Of a DNA stretch of 46,356 nucleotides, positions 33,873-42,870 are shown piece by piece. Made by a program: the position numbers and the translations under genes. Within the stretch, counting starts at the first letter, position 1. Each line of letters opens with the position of its first letter. The notes beneath the pieces are model-generated. The model saw only the letters and a list, made by a program, of their open reading frames with translations, did not search any database and was not told the DNA's origin. This stretch comes from UBA5972 sp964588725 (GTDB lineage: Bacteria; Pseudomonadota; Alphaproteobacteria; Rhodobacterales; Rhodobacteraceae): NCBI GenBank assembly GCA_964588725.1, contig CAZPQL010000018.1:1-46356 (forward strand). Reading direction: 5' to 3'.

Positions 33873-34169
33873 TCATTTCTGGTGTTTTTCATGATGTTGG
33901 ATGACTTCCTGAATGATGAAATTCAGGAATTTTCTGGCGAACCCGGGGTCAAGATCGGCGCGATTGGCCAAGTCCTGTAAACGTTCGATCTGTGCGGCCT
34001 CGCGTGCGGGATCAGAAGGCGGTAGCGCGTGTTCGGCCTTGAGCTTGCCCACGGCTTGTGTGTGTTTGAATCGCTCGCCCAGAGTGTAGACAAGGATCGC
34101 ATCGAGCCGGTCGATCGAGGCACGGTGATCTTTCAGCAAGTCAGCCGCACGGGTGATGTCGTCGGTCAT
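33873..34169 (-). CDS. Chorismate mutase
   Basis: A 98-residue AroQ-type chorismate mutase, converting chorismate to prephenate for Phe/Tyr synthesis. The helical family pattern is visible: HRASIDRLDAILVYTLGERFKHTQAVGKLKAEHALPPSDPAREAAQIERL, with the conserved Arg and Lys positions and the C-terminal helix FARKFLNFIIQEVIQHHE. ATG 34169 overlaps the acetyltransferase stop (ATGA). It lies 45 bases upstream of rpsP; this neighbour pattern is common in Rhodobacterales. Confidence 0.88.
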   Translation of the reverse strand: MTDDITRAADLLKDHRASIDRLDAILVYTLGERFKHTQAVGKLKAEHALPPSDPAREAAQIERLQDLANRADLDPGFARKFLNFIIQEVIQHHEKHQK

Positions 34170-34690
34170 TTCAAATCCTCCGGTGCGGGGTGACGCCAAA
34201 GCTGCATTTCGCCGATGCCTTCGTCGTCGTAGGTTTTTTCAAGCGTTGCGTTCAGCCGTCTGGCCAGCGCAATCGAGCGGGTATTGGCGGGCGCAATCAG
34301 GCTGATCGCCGTTGTCCACCCCAACGTGTCGTAAGCATAGGCGCGCGACGCTACTGCAGCCTCGGCGGCGATACCGCGTCCCTCGCCCGCGGCGAAGACG
34401 GACCAGGCGATTTCCGGCTCGGGCCAGTCGTCGGGGTAAAATAGCCCGACAATGCCAAGCGGCTGATCGGTGCGGCGGTCGGCGACCATCCAACGGCCAA
34501 ATCCGCGCAGGTGCCAGTGGCCGATGATTTCACCAAGCTGTTCAAACGCACGGGTGCGCGAATAGGGACCGCCAAGATGGCGGGCGCGTTCGGACCCGCG
34601 AAATGCCGCGTAGGCGTCAAAGTCCGATATTTGCGGCGCGCGCAAAGTCAGGCGTTCAGTTGTGAGGGCGGGGATAGTGATCGTCGTCAT
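34166..34690 (-). CDS. GNAT-family N-acetyltransferase
   Basis: A 174-residue RimJ/RimL-like acetyltransferase. The pattern LTTERLTLRAPQISDFDAYAAFRGSERARHLGGP at the N-terminus and the acetyl-CoA loop region AAGEGRGIAAEAAVASRAYAYDTLGW followed by NTRSIALARRLNATLEKTYDDE are characteristic. ATG 34690 is used; the open frame upstream is not family-like. The substrate cannot be told. The 127-base gap to ffh (34691-34817) shows no gene. Confidence 0.85.
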   Translation of the reverse strand: MTTITIPALTTERLTLRAPQISDFDAYAAFRGSERARHLGGPYSRTRAFEQLGEIIGHWHLRGFGRWMVADRRTDQPLGIVGLFYPDDWPEPEIAWSVFAAGEGRGIAAEAAVASRAYAYDTLGWTTAISLIAPANTRSIALARRLNATLEKTYDDEGIGEMQLWRHPAPEDLK

Positions 34691-34817
34691 TGGACCGTCC
34701 GTTCGCGCTGGCGCACGATTGTGCCAGATCGCGCAGCACTTTGACTTGGCCGCAAAAAGCCGAGCGATGCGTGGGGACGCCTGTGACGCGAATATTTTGG
34801 CAAAGATGAAGGGGCGG

Positions 34818-36320
34818 TCATTTCTTTTTTCCAAAGCCGGACAGGCCGGGGGGCAGTTGGCTGTGACCGCCCAGACCGGGAAGGCCACCAGACAAGTTTT
34901 TGGGCAGTTTTGCATCCATGGCTTTGGCAGCGGCGTCGATGGCGGCAGGGTCATTCATATCGGGCATCCCGCCCTTGCCGCCGAACATCCCTTTCATGGC
35001 CTGTTTGAGCATGCCGCCCTTGCCCATCTTTTTCATCATATCGCCCATCTGGCGTTGCATTTTCAGCAGTTTATTCAGTTCGGACACCTCTAATCCCGCG
35101 CCGCGCGCCACGCGCTTTTTGCGGCTGGCCTGCATGATTTTCGGATTGGCGCGTTCGGATTTCGTCATCGACTGGATCAGCGCGATTTGGCGTTTCAGGA
35201 CGGTATCATCCATGCCGGCCTTTTCCATCTGGCCCTTCATTTTGCCCAGGCCGGGCATCATGCTCATGACGCCTTCCATGCCGCCCATTTTGAGCGTCTG
35301 TTCAAGCTGGCTGCGCAGGTCGTTCATGTTAAAGCGACCCTTTTGCATGCGTTTCATCATGCGTTCGGCCGCTTCGGCCTCGATGGTTTCCTGGGCTTTT
35401 TCGACGAGGCTGACGATGTCGCCCATACCAAGGATACGACCGGCGATGCGATCAGGGTGGAATTCTTCCAGCGCATCCATTTTCTCGCCGAGGCCAACGA
35501 ATTTGATCGGCTTGCCGGTTACGGCGCGCATGGAAAGGGCGGCGCCGCCGCGCCCGTCGCCGTCCATACGCGTGAGAACCACGCCGGAAACGCCGATCTG
35601 TTCGTCAAATTGCTGGGCGACGTTGACTGCGTCCTGACCGGTCAGGCCGTCCACCACCAAAAGGGTTTCGCGTGGTTTGGTGATATCGCGGATCTGCTCG
35701 ACCTCACCCATCAACACGTCGTCGATATGCAGACGTCCGGCCGTATCGAGCACATAGACGTCATAGCCGCCCAATGTCGCCTGTTGCTTTGCGCGTCTGG
35801 CAATCTGGACCGGGTTTTCACCTTTGACGATGGGCAGTGTGTCGACGCTGATCTGGCGACCCAAAACAGCCAATTGTTCCATGGCGGCCGGGCGGTTGAC
35901 GTCGAGGCTGGCCATCAGGACGCGTTTGCCGGACTTGTCGGTCAAACGGCTGGCCAGTTTGGCGGTGGTGGTGGTTTTGCCCGATCCCTGCAAACCAACC
36001 ATCAGAATAGGAGCGGGCGCGTTGTCGATTTTTAGCGCGCCGGCGTTTGCGTCATCACCTGCGAGAAAATGCACGAGCTCGTCGTGGACAATCTTAACGA
36101 CCTGTTGCCCGGGCGTGACCGATTTTGTGACGGACTGACCGGTGGCTTTTTCCTGAACGGCCCGCACGAAATCACGCGCGACCGGCAAGGACACATCGGC
36201 CTCGAGCAAGGCGACGCGCACTTCGCGCAACGCTGTGGCGACGTCATCGTTCGAAAGCGCACCTTGACGCGTGAGCTTGCCAAAAACGCCGGACAGACGG
36301 TCTGATAAATTTTCAAACAT
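34818..36320 (-). CDS. ffh: Signal recognition particle protein Ffh
   Basis: A 500-residue SRP54 GTPase that delivers nascent membrane proteins to FtsY and SecYEG. GTPase motifs are G1 VGLQGSGKTTTT, G3 LDTAGRLHIDD and G4 TRMDGDGRGG. The Met-rich M domain begins near RMMKRMQKGRFNMNDLRSQLEQ, with GSGxxVxExNKLLK-like RGAGLEVSELNKLLKMQRQM, and ends in a Gly/Met-rich tail. ATG 36320 is preceded by GGAGAG; the open frame upstream has no family match. The gap 36321-36563 probably contains its promoter. No other gene is seen there. Confidence 0.96.
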   Translation of the reverse strand: MFENLSDRLSGVFGKLTRQGALSNDDVATALREVRVALLEADVSLPVARDFVRAVQEKATGQSVTKSVTPGQQVVKIVHDELVHFLAGDDANAGALKIDNAPAPILMVGLQGSGKTTTTAKLASRLTDKSGKRVLMASLDVNRPAAMEQLAVLGRQISVDTLPIVKGENPVQIARRAKQQATLGGYDVYVLDTAGRLHIDDVLMGEVEQIRDITKPRETLLVVDGLTGQDAVNVAQQFDEQIGVSGVVLTRMDGDGRGGAALSMRAVTGKPIKFVGLGEKMDALEEFHPDRIAGRILGMGDIVSLVEKAQETIEAEAAERMMKRMQKGRFNMNDLRSQLEQTLKMGGMEGVMSMMPGLGKMKGQMEKAGMDDTVLKRQIALIQSMTKSERANPKIMQASRKKRVARGAGLEVSELNKLLKMQRQMGDMMKKMGKGGMLKQAMKGMFGGKGGMPDMNDPAAIDAAAKAMDAKLPKNLSGGLPGLGGHSQLPPGLSGFGKKK

Positions 36321-36563
36321 AAGTCCGGCTCTCCTTCTGCGCCCGCTTTGCCCCAATATGGGGAGTGATGAACCAAACGACAAACGCACCAGTGGGCGCA
36401 ACGCGCTGACTGGTGGCGATCCTTTGGTTTGTAAAGGACCGGAAGCTTGGAACTTCCGTGATTTTCGGGGTGCCTAGAGGGCCGGACCTAACAAGTCAAG
36501 GGCGGCGTCGTTTTCGCCCCACTGCAAAACAGCAGAAGGGCGGTCAGTTTATACAGAAGCGTG

Positions 36564-36929
36564 TTATCGGACTCCGGGCAGCTGTCGGCGGTGCCCCCAC
36601 GCGATGGTCGTCGTGATGACCAAAAGTACGACAGCCGGAGGCATAGTCGCGACGCCAAGGATTGCAGTATGCGCAATGACGGCGCCGACCATTGTGGCGG
36701 CCAGCAATGACGCGCCGTAGGCCTGAAACCCGGGCACGAACAACAGAACGGCCCCCGAAATCTCGATCACGCCGGTCACATAGCGAAACCATTGGCCAAC
36801 ACCGACGGCGTCAAAGGTCTGCACCATCTGCTCGGCACCGGTCAGCTTGAAAAATCCGGCGCTAAGAAACGCCACAGCGGAGAGCGCCTTGAGTATCCAG
36901 AGACCGTATTTCTTCACATTGTCAGACAT
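36564..36929 (-). CDS. DoxX-family membrane protein
   Basis: A 121-residue four-helix membrane protein of the DoxX family. Hydrophobic segments lie at about residues 8-28, 45-65, 68-90 and 95-115, with the typical SAGFFKLTGAEQMVQTFDAVGVGQWFRYVTGVIEISGAVLLF pattern. Related proteins are linked to quinone or thiol redox stress. It lies 23 bases after the azoreductase-like gene and is probably co-transcribed with it. Confidence 0.82.
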   Translation of the reverse strand: MSDNVKKYGLWILKALSAVAFLSAGFFKLTGAEQMVQTFDAVGVGQWFRYVTGVIEISGAVLLFVPGFQAYGASLLAATMVGAVIAHTAILGVATMPPAVVLLVITTTIAWGHRRQLPGVR

Positions 36930-36952
36930 GTTTCGTACTCCTGTTGGGGCGG

Positions 36953-37567
36953 TTATGCGGCGGCTTTGGTTTCAAGGTGGCTTATTTGATCGCGGGCGGC
37001 AAGGACCGGCGTTTCCGCGTCCATCGCCAGACCGGTTGCGGAAATATAGGTCACGTCTGTAATTCCGATAAATCCCAGAAACTGGGTCAGATAAGTGGTT
37101 GCATGATCCATAGGAGAACCGACAGGCACACCCCCCGAAGCCACGGTCACGATGGCGCGTTTGCCTTTCAGCAGACCAACCGGGCCGGTTTCGCCGTAGC
37201 TGAATGTTTCACCCGCGCGCGCAATCAGATCGATCCATTCCTTTAGGGCGGCAGGAACACCAAAATTATAGATCGGCGCACCAATGACCAGGACGTCGGC
37301 GACGCGAAGTTCGGCGACCAACTCATCGGACAGTCCCAAGACCTCTTTCTGGGCTTGGGTTCGGTCATCGGCGGGGGTGAAATTGGAACCGATCCAATCC
37401 TCGCCGACAGGGGCCAGCCCCCGGGTTACGTCGCGCTCGACCACCGATGCGGCGGGGTTATCTGCGGTCAGTTTTTCGACCACTTCGCTGGAAAGCTGGC
37501 GTGACACCGAACCTTGGTGGCGGCTGGAGCTGTCGATTTTGAGGATGTTCAGATTTCGATTGGACAT
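36953..37567 (-). CDS. azoR: FMN-dependent NADH-azoreductase/quinone reductase
   Basis: A 204-residue flavodoxin-fold reductase of the AzoR family, which reduces quinones and azo bonds with NADH and FMN. Segments SSSRHQGSVSRQLSSEVVEKL (FMN phosphate loop), VLVIGAPIYNFGVPAALKEWIDLIARAGETFSYGETGPVGLLKGKRAIVTVASGG and MDHATTYLTQFLGFIGI match the family closely. ATG 37567 has AAGGATC upstream and is preferred over ATG 37591. It is divergent from a LysR gene, the usual regulator arrangement. Confidence 0.88.
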   Translation of the reverse strand: MSNRNLNILKIDSSSRHQGSVSRQLSSEVVEKLTADNPAASVVERDVTRGLAPVGEDWIGSNFTPADDRTQAQKEVLGLSDELVAELRVADVLVIGAPIYNFGVPAALKEWIDLIARAGETFSYGETGPVGLLKGKRAIVTVASGGVPVGSPMDHATTYLTQFLGFIGITDVTYISATGLAMDAETPVLAARDQISHLETKAAA

Positions 37568-37680
37568 GATTTTAGATCCTTGAATTGTCATTTCGTCTTG
37601 CGTTTATCTGAGATCTTTCTAATGTGAACACAACCATCCACATTGCACAAGATATGTGCAGGAGCGCACAAAACAGCATG

Positions 37681-38565
37681 ATGCAAAACTGGGATCACGT
37701 GCGCATGGCTTACCACGTTGCGCGGCTGGGCACGTTGAGCGCCGCCGCAGCCCATTTGGGCGTGCACCACGCTACCCTGATCAGGCACATCGATGCGCTG
37801 GAGGCACGGCTTGGAAGCAAGTTGTTTCACCGCCACGCACGCGGATATACGCCTACCAAAGCCGGGCACGATCTGCTGGTGGTGGCCTCAGCGACCGAAG
37901 ACCAATTCAATCAGTTGGCCGGTCGTGTGCGCGGGCAATGCGACGAGATCAGCGGCGAACTGATTGTTACCATGCTGAGCGGTCTGTCACCCCTGTTTAT
38001 GCCAATTTTTGTGGAATTTCAGTGTGCATATCCGGATGTAAATATTACGCTTGTGGGTGACGACAAACCCTTGCGACTGGAATACGGCGAAGCACATGTC
38101 GCGCTCCGCGCCGGAGTCAGGCCGACCGATCCAGATAATGTGGTGCAACATTTGATGGGGTTTTCAATGGCACCGTTTGCCCACAAAGACTATGTGAAAC
38201 GGCATGGCACGATGGACAGCGACAAAGACGCTGCGCGTCACCGCTTTGCGCTTGGCTCCAATCGCGACCGCAAAGGCGGCCCGCCGTTTCTGGACTGGGT
38301 ACGTGCCCACGTGCCCGCAAACGCCATAGCCTTTGAAGCCCAACAAATGCGCAGCGTCGAGGACGCGATCAGAGCGGGTGCCGGCGTCGGATTTCTGTCG
38401 CTGTGGTCCGGTTTGAACGACCCCGATTTGGTTCAGATGATGCCTGCGCGCGACGAATGGAGCAGTGTGCTGTGGTTGGTGACCCACGTGGACTTGCACC
38501 GCACCGCCAAAGTGCAGGCGTTCTTGGGGTTTTTGAAGGAAAAAGTGGCAAGCATCCATACGTGA
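37681..38565 (+). CDS. LysR-family transcriptional regulator
   Basis: A 294-residue LysR-type regulator. The N-terminal winged helix-turn-helix reads MAYHVARLGTLSAAAAHLGVHHATLIRHIDALEARLGSKLFHRHARGYTPTKAG, followed by a substrate-binding-like effector domain from about residue 90. The start could be ATG 37681 or 37678; GTG 37624 would add a non-family leader. It is divergent from azoR-doxX and convergent, 10 bases apart, with an MdaB-like reductase, so it probably controls one or both in response to quinones or other electrophiles. Confidence 0.88.
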   Translation: MQNWDHVRMAYHVARLGTLSAAAAHLGVHHATLIRHIDALEARLGSKLFHRHARGYTPTKAGHDLLVVASATEDQFNQLAGRVRGQCDEISGELIVTMLSGLSPLFMPIFVEFQCAYPDVNITLVGDDKPLRLEYGEAHVALRAGVRPTDPDNVVQHLMGFSMAPFAHKDYVKRHGTMDSDKDAARHRFALGSNRDRKGGPPFLDWVRAHVPANAIAFEAQQMRSVEDAIRAGAGVGFLSLWSGLNDPDLVQMMPARDEWSSVLWLVTHVDLHRTAKVQAFLGFLKEKVASIHT

Positions 38566-38575
38566 ACCGTCCGCG

Positions 38576-39121
38576 TCAACCAAAAACCCGATCCAAATGC
38601 GCCCTGTAGCGCGCTTGATCACGCTTGATGTCGGGGCTGGAAATCACTTCGTGGCAATGGAAATGCGGCAGGGGTTTCAGCCCGATGAATTCCTGCGTTT
38701 TGCGCATGGAGATCAGCGCGTCGTCGACGGTGCTGCCATTGAAAAAGGTCTGTCTGGTGCCAAAATGCGCGGCGGGCGCGTTCCATGTGGCTGACAGCAT
38801 GTAGTGGCCGGTCATCAAACCCGCGGTGCCGTCCCGTTTGACTTTGCCAAAGAACACGCCGCGCGCGTATATCGTATCCAGATAGGCTTTCAGTCGGGCC
38901 GGGGGCATGTACCAGAACACCGGAAACTGGAATATCACAGCGTCGGCGGCCATGAACTTGTCGGCCTCATCCCCGGCAGACCAATCGTTTTGCACGTCGG
39001 TGCACAGAATATTGTGGTTTGGAGAAAGCGTTGCTTGGGCAGTTGTGTAAAGGGCGCGGTTATACTCACCGTCTGAATCGGGGTGCGCATCGGTGCCAAG
39101 GATCAACAGGATAATGCTCAT
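38576..39121 (-). CDS. MdaB-like NAD(P)H quinone oxidoreductase
   Basis: A 181-residue flavodoxin-like-fold reductase. VFQFPVFWYMPPARLKAYLDTIYARGVFFGK-like text (residues about 62-93) and LMTGHYMLSATWNAPAAHFG are typical of the MdaB/KefF/DT-diaphorase group. It is transcribed toward LysR and away from preT, with which it shares a 112-base intergenic region. Its substrate is inferred only at family level. Confidence 0.8.
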   Translation of the reverse strand: MSIILLILGTDAHPDSDGEYNRALYTTAQATLSPNHNILCTDVQNDWSAGDEADKFMAADAVIFQFPVFWYMPPARLKAYLDTIYARGVFFGKVKRDGTAGLMTGHYMLSATWNAPAAHFGTRQTFFNGSTVDDALISMRKTQEFIGLKPLPHFHCHEVISSPDIKRDQARYRAHLDRVFG

Positions 39122-39170
39122 GGGTGATCGGTAAACTGAAACCGGATCGGAATAAACATCCTACAGTTAA

Positions 39171-39186
39171 TTTACCAATTGATAAA
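39171..39186. promoter_or_regulatory. Degenerate RutR-type box before preT
   Basis: TTTACCAATTGATAAA is an imperfect palindrome that agrees with TTGACCA-N2-TGGTCAA at 11 of 14 fixed positions. It is 48 bases before the preT ATG. A second AT-rich palindrome GATAAA-N4-TTTATC (39181-39196) overlaps it. Function as an operator is inferred. Confidence 0.45.
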
Positions 39187-39233
39187 AAAATTTATCCTGC
39201 TAGGATGGTGCCAGATTGCAGAAGGAAAGTTCC

Positions 39234-40553
39234 ATGACTGTCAGCAGTTCACGCGCTGGAATTGTGGCCGGGCGACTGTCGGCTGCCGCTATCGCCGACA
39301 ATTTTAGCGACCTGCATCCGCCACTGAACACACACGAGGCTTTGGTGGCCGCCGATCGCTGTTATTTCTGTTACGACGCACCCTGTATGGACGCCTGCCC
39401 GACCAGCATCGATATCCCTTTGTTTATCCGCCAGATCGCCACAGGCACAGCCGATGCGGCGGCGCGGACGATATTTTCGCAAAATATTCTTGGCGGTATG
39501 TGCGCGCGGGTGTGTCCGACGGAAACGCTGTGCGAAGAGGTCTGCGTGCGCGAAGTGGCCGAGGGCAAGCCGGTGCTGATTGGGCAATTGCAGCGCTACG
39601 CCACCGACGGGATGATGGGCCGCGCCCATCCATTTTCGCGTCAGGACGATACCGGCAAAAAGGTTGCGGTCGTAGGGTCCGGTCCAGCCGGACTGGCCTG
39701 TGCACATCGGTTGGCGATGAACGGGCACTCCGTGACCGTCTATGACGAACACCCCAAACCCGGTGGCCTGAACGAATACGGTATTGCCGCCTACAAAACT
39801 GTGGGTGGATTCGCCCAAGACGAGGTTGATTGGCTTTTGGGCATTGGCGGCATAACGGTTGAGAACGGTAAACGGCTGGGTGACGCAATTTCGCTGGCCG
39901 ATTTGCGCGATGGGTTTGACGCGGTTTTTCTGGGCATCGGGCTGGGTGGCGTGAATGCTTTGACCGGTGACGGTTCCGGCTGGTCTGACGTCGGTGATGC
40001 AGTTGATATGATTTCTTCGCTCCGGCAGGCTGACGATATGACAGGGCTTGCAGTTGGGCGCGAAGTGGTGGTGATCGGTGGCGGTATGACGGCAGTAGAC
40101 GCAGCGGTGCAAAGCAAACTGTTGGGGGCCGAAAACGTGACGATAGCCTACCGGCGCGACAAGGCGGCCATGGGGGCGTCTATCTTTGAACAGGATCTGG
40201 CGACGTCAAAGGGCGTGCGCATCTTGTATAATGCGGCGCCGAAATCCGTGGATGACGGGGCGATCACCCTGGCGCGAACCGCGACGAAAAGTGGTAAATT
40301 GGTGGAAACCGATGAAGTCATCCAAATTGCGGCAGATCAGGTTTTACTGGCGATTGGCCAAACCCTGAACGGCGCACCCGACGGCATGATCGTGGAGCGC
40401 GGGAAAATTGTTGTTTCAGGCGCAGGTCAGACAAGCGTAACCGGCGTCTGGGCCGGCGGCGATTGCGCGTCCGGCGGTGACGATCTGACGGTGACGGCGG
40501 TCGCCGAAGGACGCGACGCCGCTGAAGACATTCATGCGGCTTTGTCGGCATAG
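39234..40553 (+). CDS. preT: Dihydropyrimidine dehydrogenase, NAD-dependent subunit PreT
   Basis: A 439-residue FAD/NADH subunit of dihydropyrimidine dehydrogenase, which reduces uracil and thymine in the reductive pyrimidine pathway. The N-terminal iron-sulfur region has CYFCYDAPCMDACPTSID and CARVCPTETLCEEVC. The FAD motif VVGSGPAGLACAHRLAMNG and the NAD(P) motif VVIGGGMTAVDAAVQSKLLG follow. ATG 39234 has AGAAGGAAAG upstream; the TTG at 39216 is rejected. PreA follows after 14 bases. The N-terminal part is related to the DsrL-like protein at 27545-29494. Confidence 0.95.
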   Translation: MTVSSSRAGIVAGRLSAAAIADNFSDLHPPLNTHEALVAADRCYFCYDAPCMDACPTSIDIPLFIRQIATGTADAAARTIFSQNILGGMCARVCPTETLCEEVCVREVAEGKPVLIGQLQRYATDGMMGRAHPFSRQDDTGKKVAVVGSGPAGLACAHRLAMNGHSVTVYDEHPKPGGLNEYGIAAYKTVGGFAQDEVDWLLGIGGITVENGKRLGDAISLADLRDGFDAVFLGIGLGGVNALTGDGSGWSDVGDAVDMISSLRQADDMTGLAVGREVVVIGGGMTAVDAAVQSKLLGAENVTIAYRRDKAAMGASIFEQDLATSKGVRILYNAAPKSVDDGAITLARTATKSGKLVETDEVIQIAADQVLLAIGQTLNGAPDGMIVERGKIVVSGAGQTSVTGVWAGGDCASGGDDLTVTAVAEGRDAAEDIHAALSA

Positions 40554-40567
40554 CGGAGGACTGTTAA

Positions 40568-41878
40568 ATGGCTGATCTTTCAAGTGAATTTGTGGGCATC
40601 AAATCCCCCAATCCGTTCTGGCTGGCCAGCGCGCCGCCGACGGATAAAGAATACAACGTCCGCCGGGCGTTTGAGGCCGGTTGGGGAGGTGTGGTCTGGA
40701 AAACGCTTGGCGAATCCGGGCCGCCGATTGTCAATGTGAACGGGCCGCGCTACGGCGCAATCTGGGGCGCCGACCGGCGGCTTTTGGGGCTTAACAATAT
40801 CGAGCTGATTACCGACCGCCCGCTTGAAGTAAACCTGCGGGAAATCAAAGCGGTCAAACGTGATTACCCCGACCGGGCGGTCGTGGTCAGTCTGATGGTG
40901 CCCTGCGAAGAGGCACCTTGGAAGGCCATTCTGCCGTTGGTGGAAGAAACCGGCGCGGATGGTGTTGAACTGAATTTCGGCTGCCCGCACGGCATGGCGG
41001 AACGCGGTATGGGCAGTGCGGTTGGTCAGGTGCCCGAGTATATCGAAATGGTGACACGCTGGTGCAAACAGTACTCGCGTCTGCCGGTGATCGTAAAACT
41101 GACGCCCAATATTACCGATATTCGCCTGCCCGCAGCGGCGGCAATGAAAGGCGGGGCCGATGCTGTGTCTCTGATCAATACAATAAATTCGATTACTTCG
41201 GTCGACTTGGATATTTTTGCGCCCGAACCAACCATTGATGGCGCCGGGGCGCACGGCGGGTACTGCGGACCTGCGGTCAAGCCGATTGCGCTGAACATGG
41301 TCGCCGAAATTGCCCGCAATCCTGATACGGCGGCCCTGCCGATTTCGGGGATCGGTGGGGTCACAAACTGGCGCGATGCGGCTGAATTTCTGGCGCTGGG
41401 CGCGGGCAATGTACAGGTCTGTACTGCCGCAATGACCTATGGGTTTAACATGGTCAAAGAGATGATTTCGGGCTTGTCAGAGTGGATGGACGCGCGGGAA
41501 CACGCCAGTGTTGCTTCGGTGGTTGGGCGCGCAGTGCCCAAGGCCCGCGACTGGCAGGATTTGAATTTGAACTATGTCGCCAAAGCCAAGATTGATCAGG
41601 ACAGTTGCATCAAGTGCGGCCGCTGTTTTGCCGCGTGTGAAGATACCTCTCATCAGGCGATTTTCGAAACCATAAACGGCGCGCGCGGCTTTGAAGTGAA
41701 CGACGCCGAGTGCGTGGCGTGCAATCTGTGTGTGCTGGTCTGTCCGGTGGAAGGCTGCATTTCTATGGAACCTTTGGCCCCGGGGGCGGTTGATAAACGT
41801 ACCGGAAAAACCGTAGAAAAAGACTATGCCAACTGGACGACGCATCCAAATAATCCTGCCGCCCGCGCTGCGGAATAA
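40568..41878 (+). CDS. preA: Dihydropyrimidine dehydrogenase, catalytic subunit PreA
   Basis: A 436-residue FMN/iron-sulfur subunit that reduces the pyrimidine ring. The dihydroorotate-dehydrogenase-like barrel contains the conserved catalytic cysteine in LNFGCPHGMAERGMG (Cys139), equivalent to the active-site cysteine of mammalian DPD. The C-terminal ferredoxin domain has CIKCGRCFAACEDTSH and CVACNLCVLVCPVEG, which would carry two [4Fe-4S] clusters between PreT and the FMN. ATG 40568 is preceded by GGAGGA. It forms an operon with preT; the EamA gene follows after about 100 bases. Confidence 0.95.
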   Translation: MADLSSEFVGIKSPNPFWLASAPPTDKEYNVRRAFEAGWGGVVWKTLGESGPPIVNVNGPRYGAIWGADRRLLGLNNIELITDRPLEVNLREIKAVKRDYPDRAVVVSLMVPCEEAPWKAILPLVEETGADGVELNFGCPHGMAERGMGSAVGQVPEYIEMVTRWCKQYSRLPVIVKLTPNITDIRLPAAAAMKGGADAVSLINTINSITSVDLDIFAPEPTIDGAGAHGGYCGPAVKPIALNMVAEIARNPDTAALPISGIGGVTNWRDAAEFLALGAGNVQVCTAAMTYGFNMVKEMISGLSEWMDAREHASVASVVGRAVPKARDWQDLNLNYVAKAKIDQDSCIKCGRCFAACEDTSHQAIFETINGARGFEVNDAECVACNLCVLVCPVEGCISMEPLAPGAVDKRTGKTVEKDYANWTTHPNNPAARAAE

Positions 41879-41982
41879 TTTCGCTCAGCGCTGTTCAGTC
41901 CAGATTGGCGCGGCGCGGGCTGCCAGCCAGCAATTCACCTCGCCCGAGAGTATTTTTACAAAAATGAATCGCGTTGAAGTCG

Positions 41983-42870
41983 ATGTCTGAAGCGGCGCGG
42001 GGGCATCTGGCGATGCTGTTGTTTTCGGCACTGGTGGCAGGATCGTTTGCGCTGGGCGCAATCATGGCCAATGAAATTGCGCCGGTTGCTTTGATGGCGG
42101 CGCGGTTTTTGATCGCGGGCGTCATTATCGGTACTGTTGTGGCGGTCGGGCCGGGGTTCAGACGTCGTGATTTTGTTGCGCCTTGGCGGTACGTGGTGCT
42201 TGGCGGATTGTTCGCCGGTTATTTCGTGTTGATGTTCGAGGGGCTGAAATCGGCGGACGCGGTTTCGGCGGCGGCGGTGTTCACGCTGATACCTCTGATG
42301 TCGGCGGGTTTTGGTTATGTGTTGCTGCGGCAGGTGACAACCCGGCGCATGGCGACGGCGCTGACCATTGCAGCGCTGGGCGCGCTGTGGGTCATTTTTC
42401 GCGCAGATGTCGCAGCAATTTTGGCTTTTGATGTCGGGCGCGGCGAAGCGATCTACTTTGTTGGTTGCGTTTTCCATGCCCTGTATACGCCTTTGGTGGC
42501 CAGGCTTAATCGCGGCGAAAACCCAATCGTTTTTACGTTTGGTATGATGGTTGCGGGTTTTGCTGTGTTGTTGGTGTTTGGCGCGGGCGACATTGTTGAC
42601 ACCAATTGGCGGGCGCTGCCGGGGATTGTTTGGGTCACTTTGATCTATCTGGCGGTATTTGCCTCGGCCGCGACGTTTGTGCTGTTGCAATACGCTACGC
42701 TGCGGCTGCCTTCGGCCAAGGCGATGGCTTATACCTATCTGACTCCGGCGTGGGTCATTGTGTGGCAGGTGGGGCTGGGCGGTGGCTGGCCGGTCCCACT
42801 GGTCGGCCTGGGCGTGGTTGGTGCCGTGGTGGCGTTGTTGATCCTGCTCAAGGACGAAGCAGTCGCGTGA
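41983..42870 (+). CDS. EamA-family (DMT) transporter
   Basis: A 295-residue ten-helix drug/metabolite transporter with two EamA repeats. Hydrophobic segments run along its whole length, beginning LAMLLFSALVAGSFALGAIMANEI and ending VVGAVVALLILLKDEAVA. ATG 41983 is used because the frame otherwise opens at TTG 41974; no strong ribosome binding site is visible. It may export or import a compound related to the pyrimidine cluster, but this is inference from position. The 3' end overlaps the convergent TetR gene by 23 bases. Confidence 0.85.
   Translation: MSEAARGHLAMLLFSALVAGSFALGAIMANEIAPVALMAARFLIAGVIIGTVVAVGPGFRRRDFVAPWRYVVLGGLFAGYFVLMFEGLKSADAVSAAAVFTLIPLMSAGFGYVLLRQVTTRRMATALTIAALGALWVIFRADVAAILAFDVGRGEAIYFVGCVFHALYTPLVARLNRGENPIVFTFGMMVAGFAVLLVFGAGDIVDTNWRALPGIVWVTLIYLAVFASAATFVLLQYATLRLPSAKAMAYTYLTPAWVIVWQVGLGGGWPVPLVGLGVVGAVVALLILLKDEAVA

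Noticed and set aside
35187..36035. 282-codon plus-strand frame opposite ffh
   Set aside because: Ffh is unambiguous on the minus strand; the other frame has no family pattern.
39249..40112. 287-codon minus-strand frame opposite preT
   Set aside because: PreT motifs define the coding strand; the antisense product is Cys/His/Arg-rich noise.
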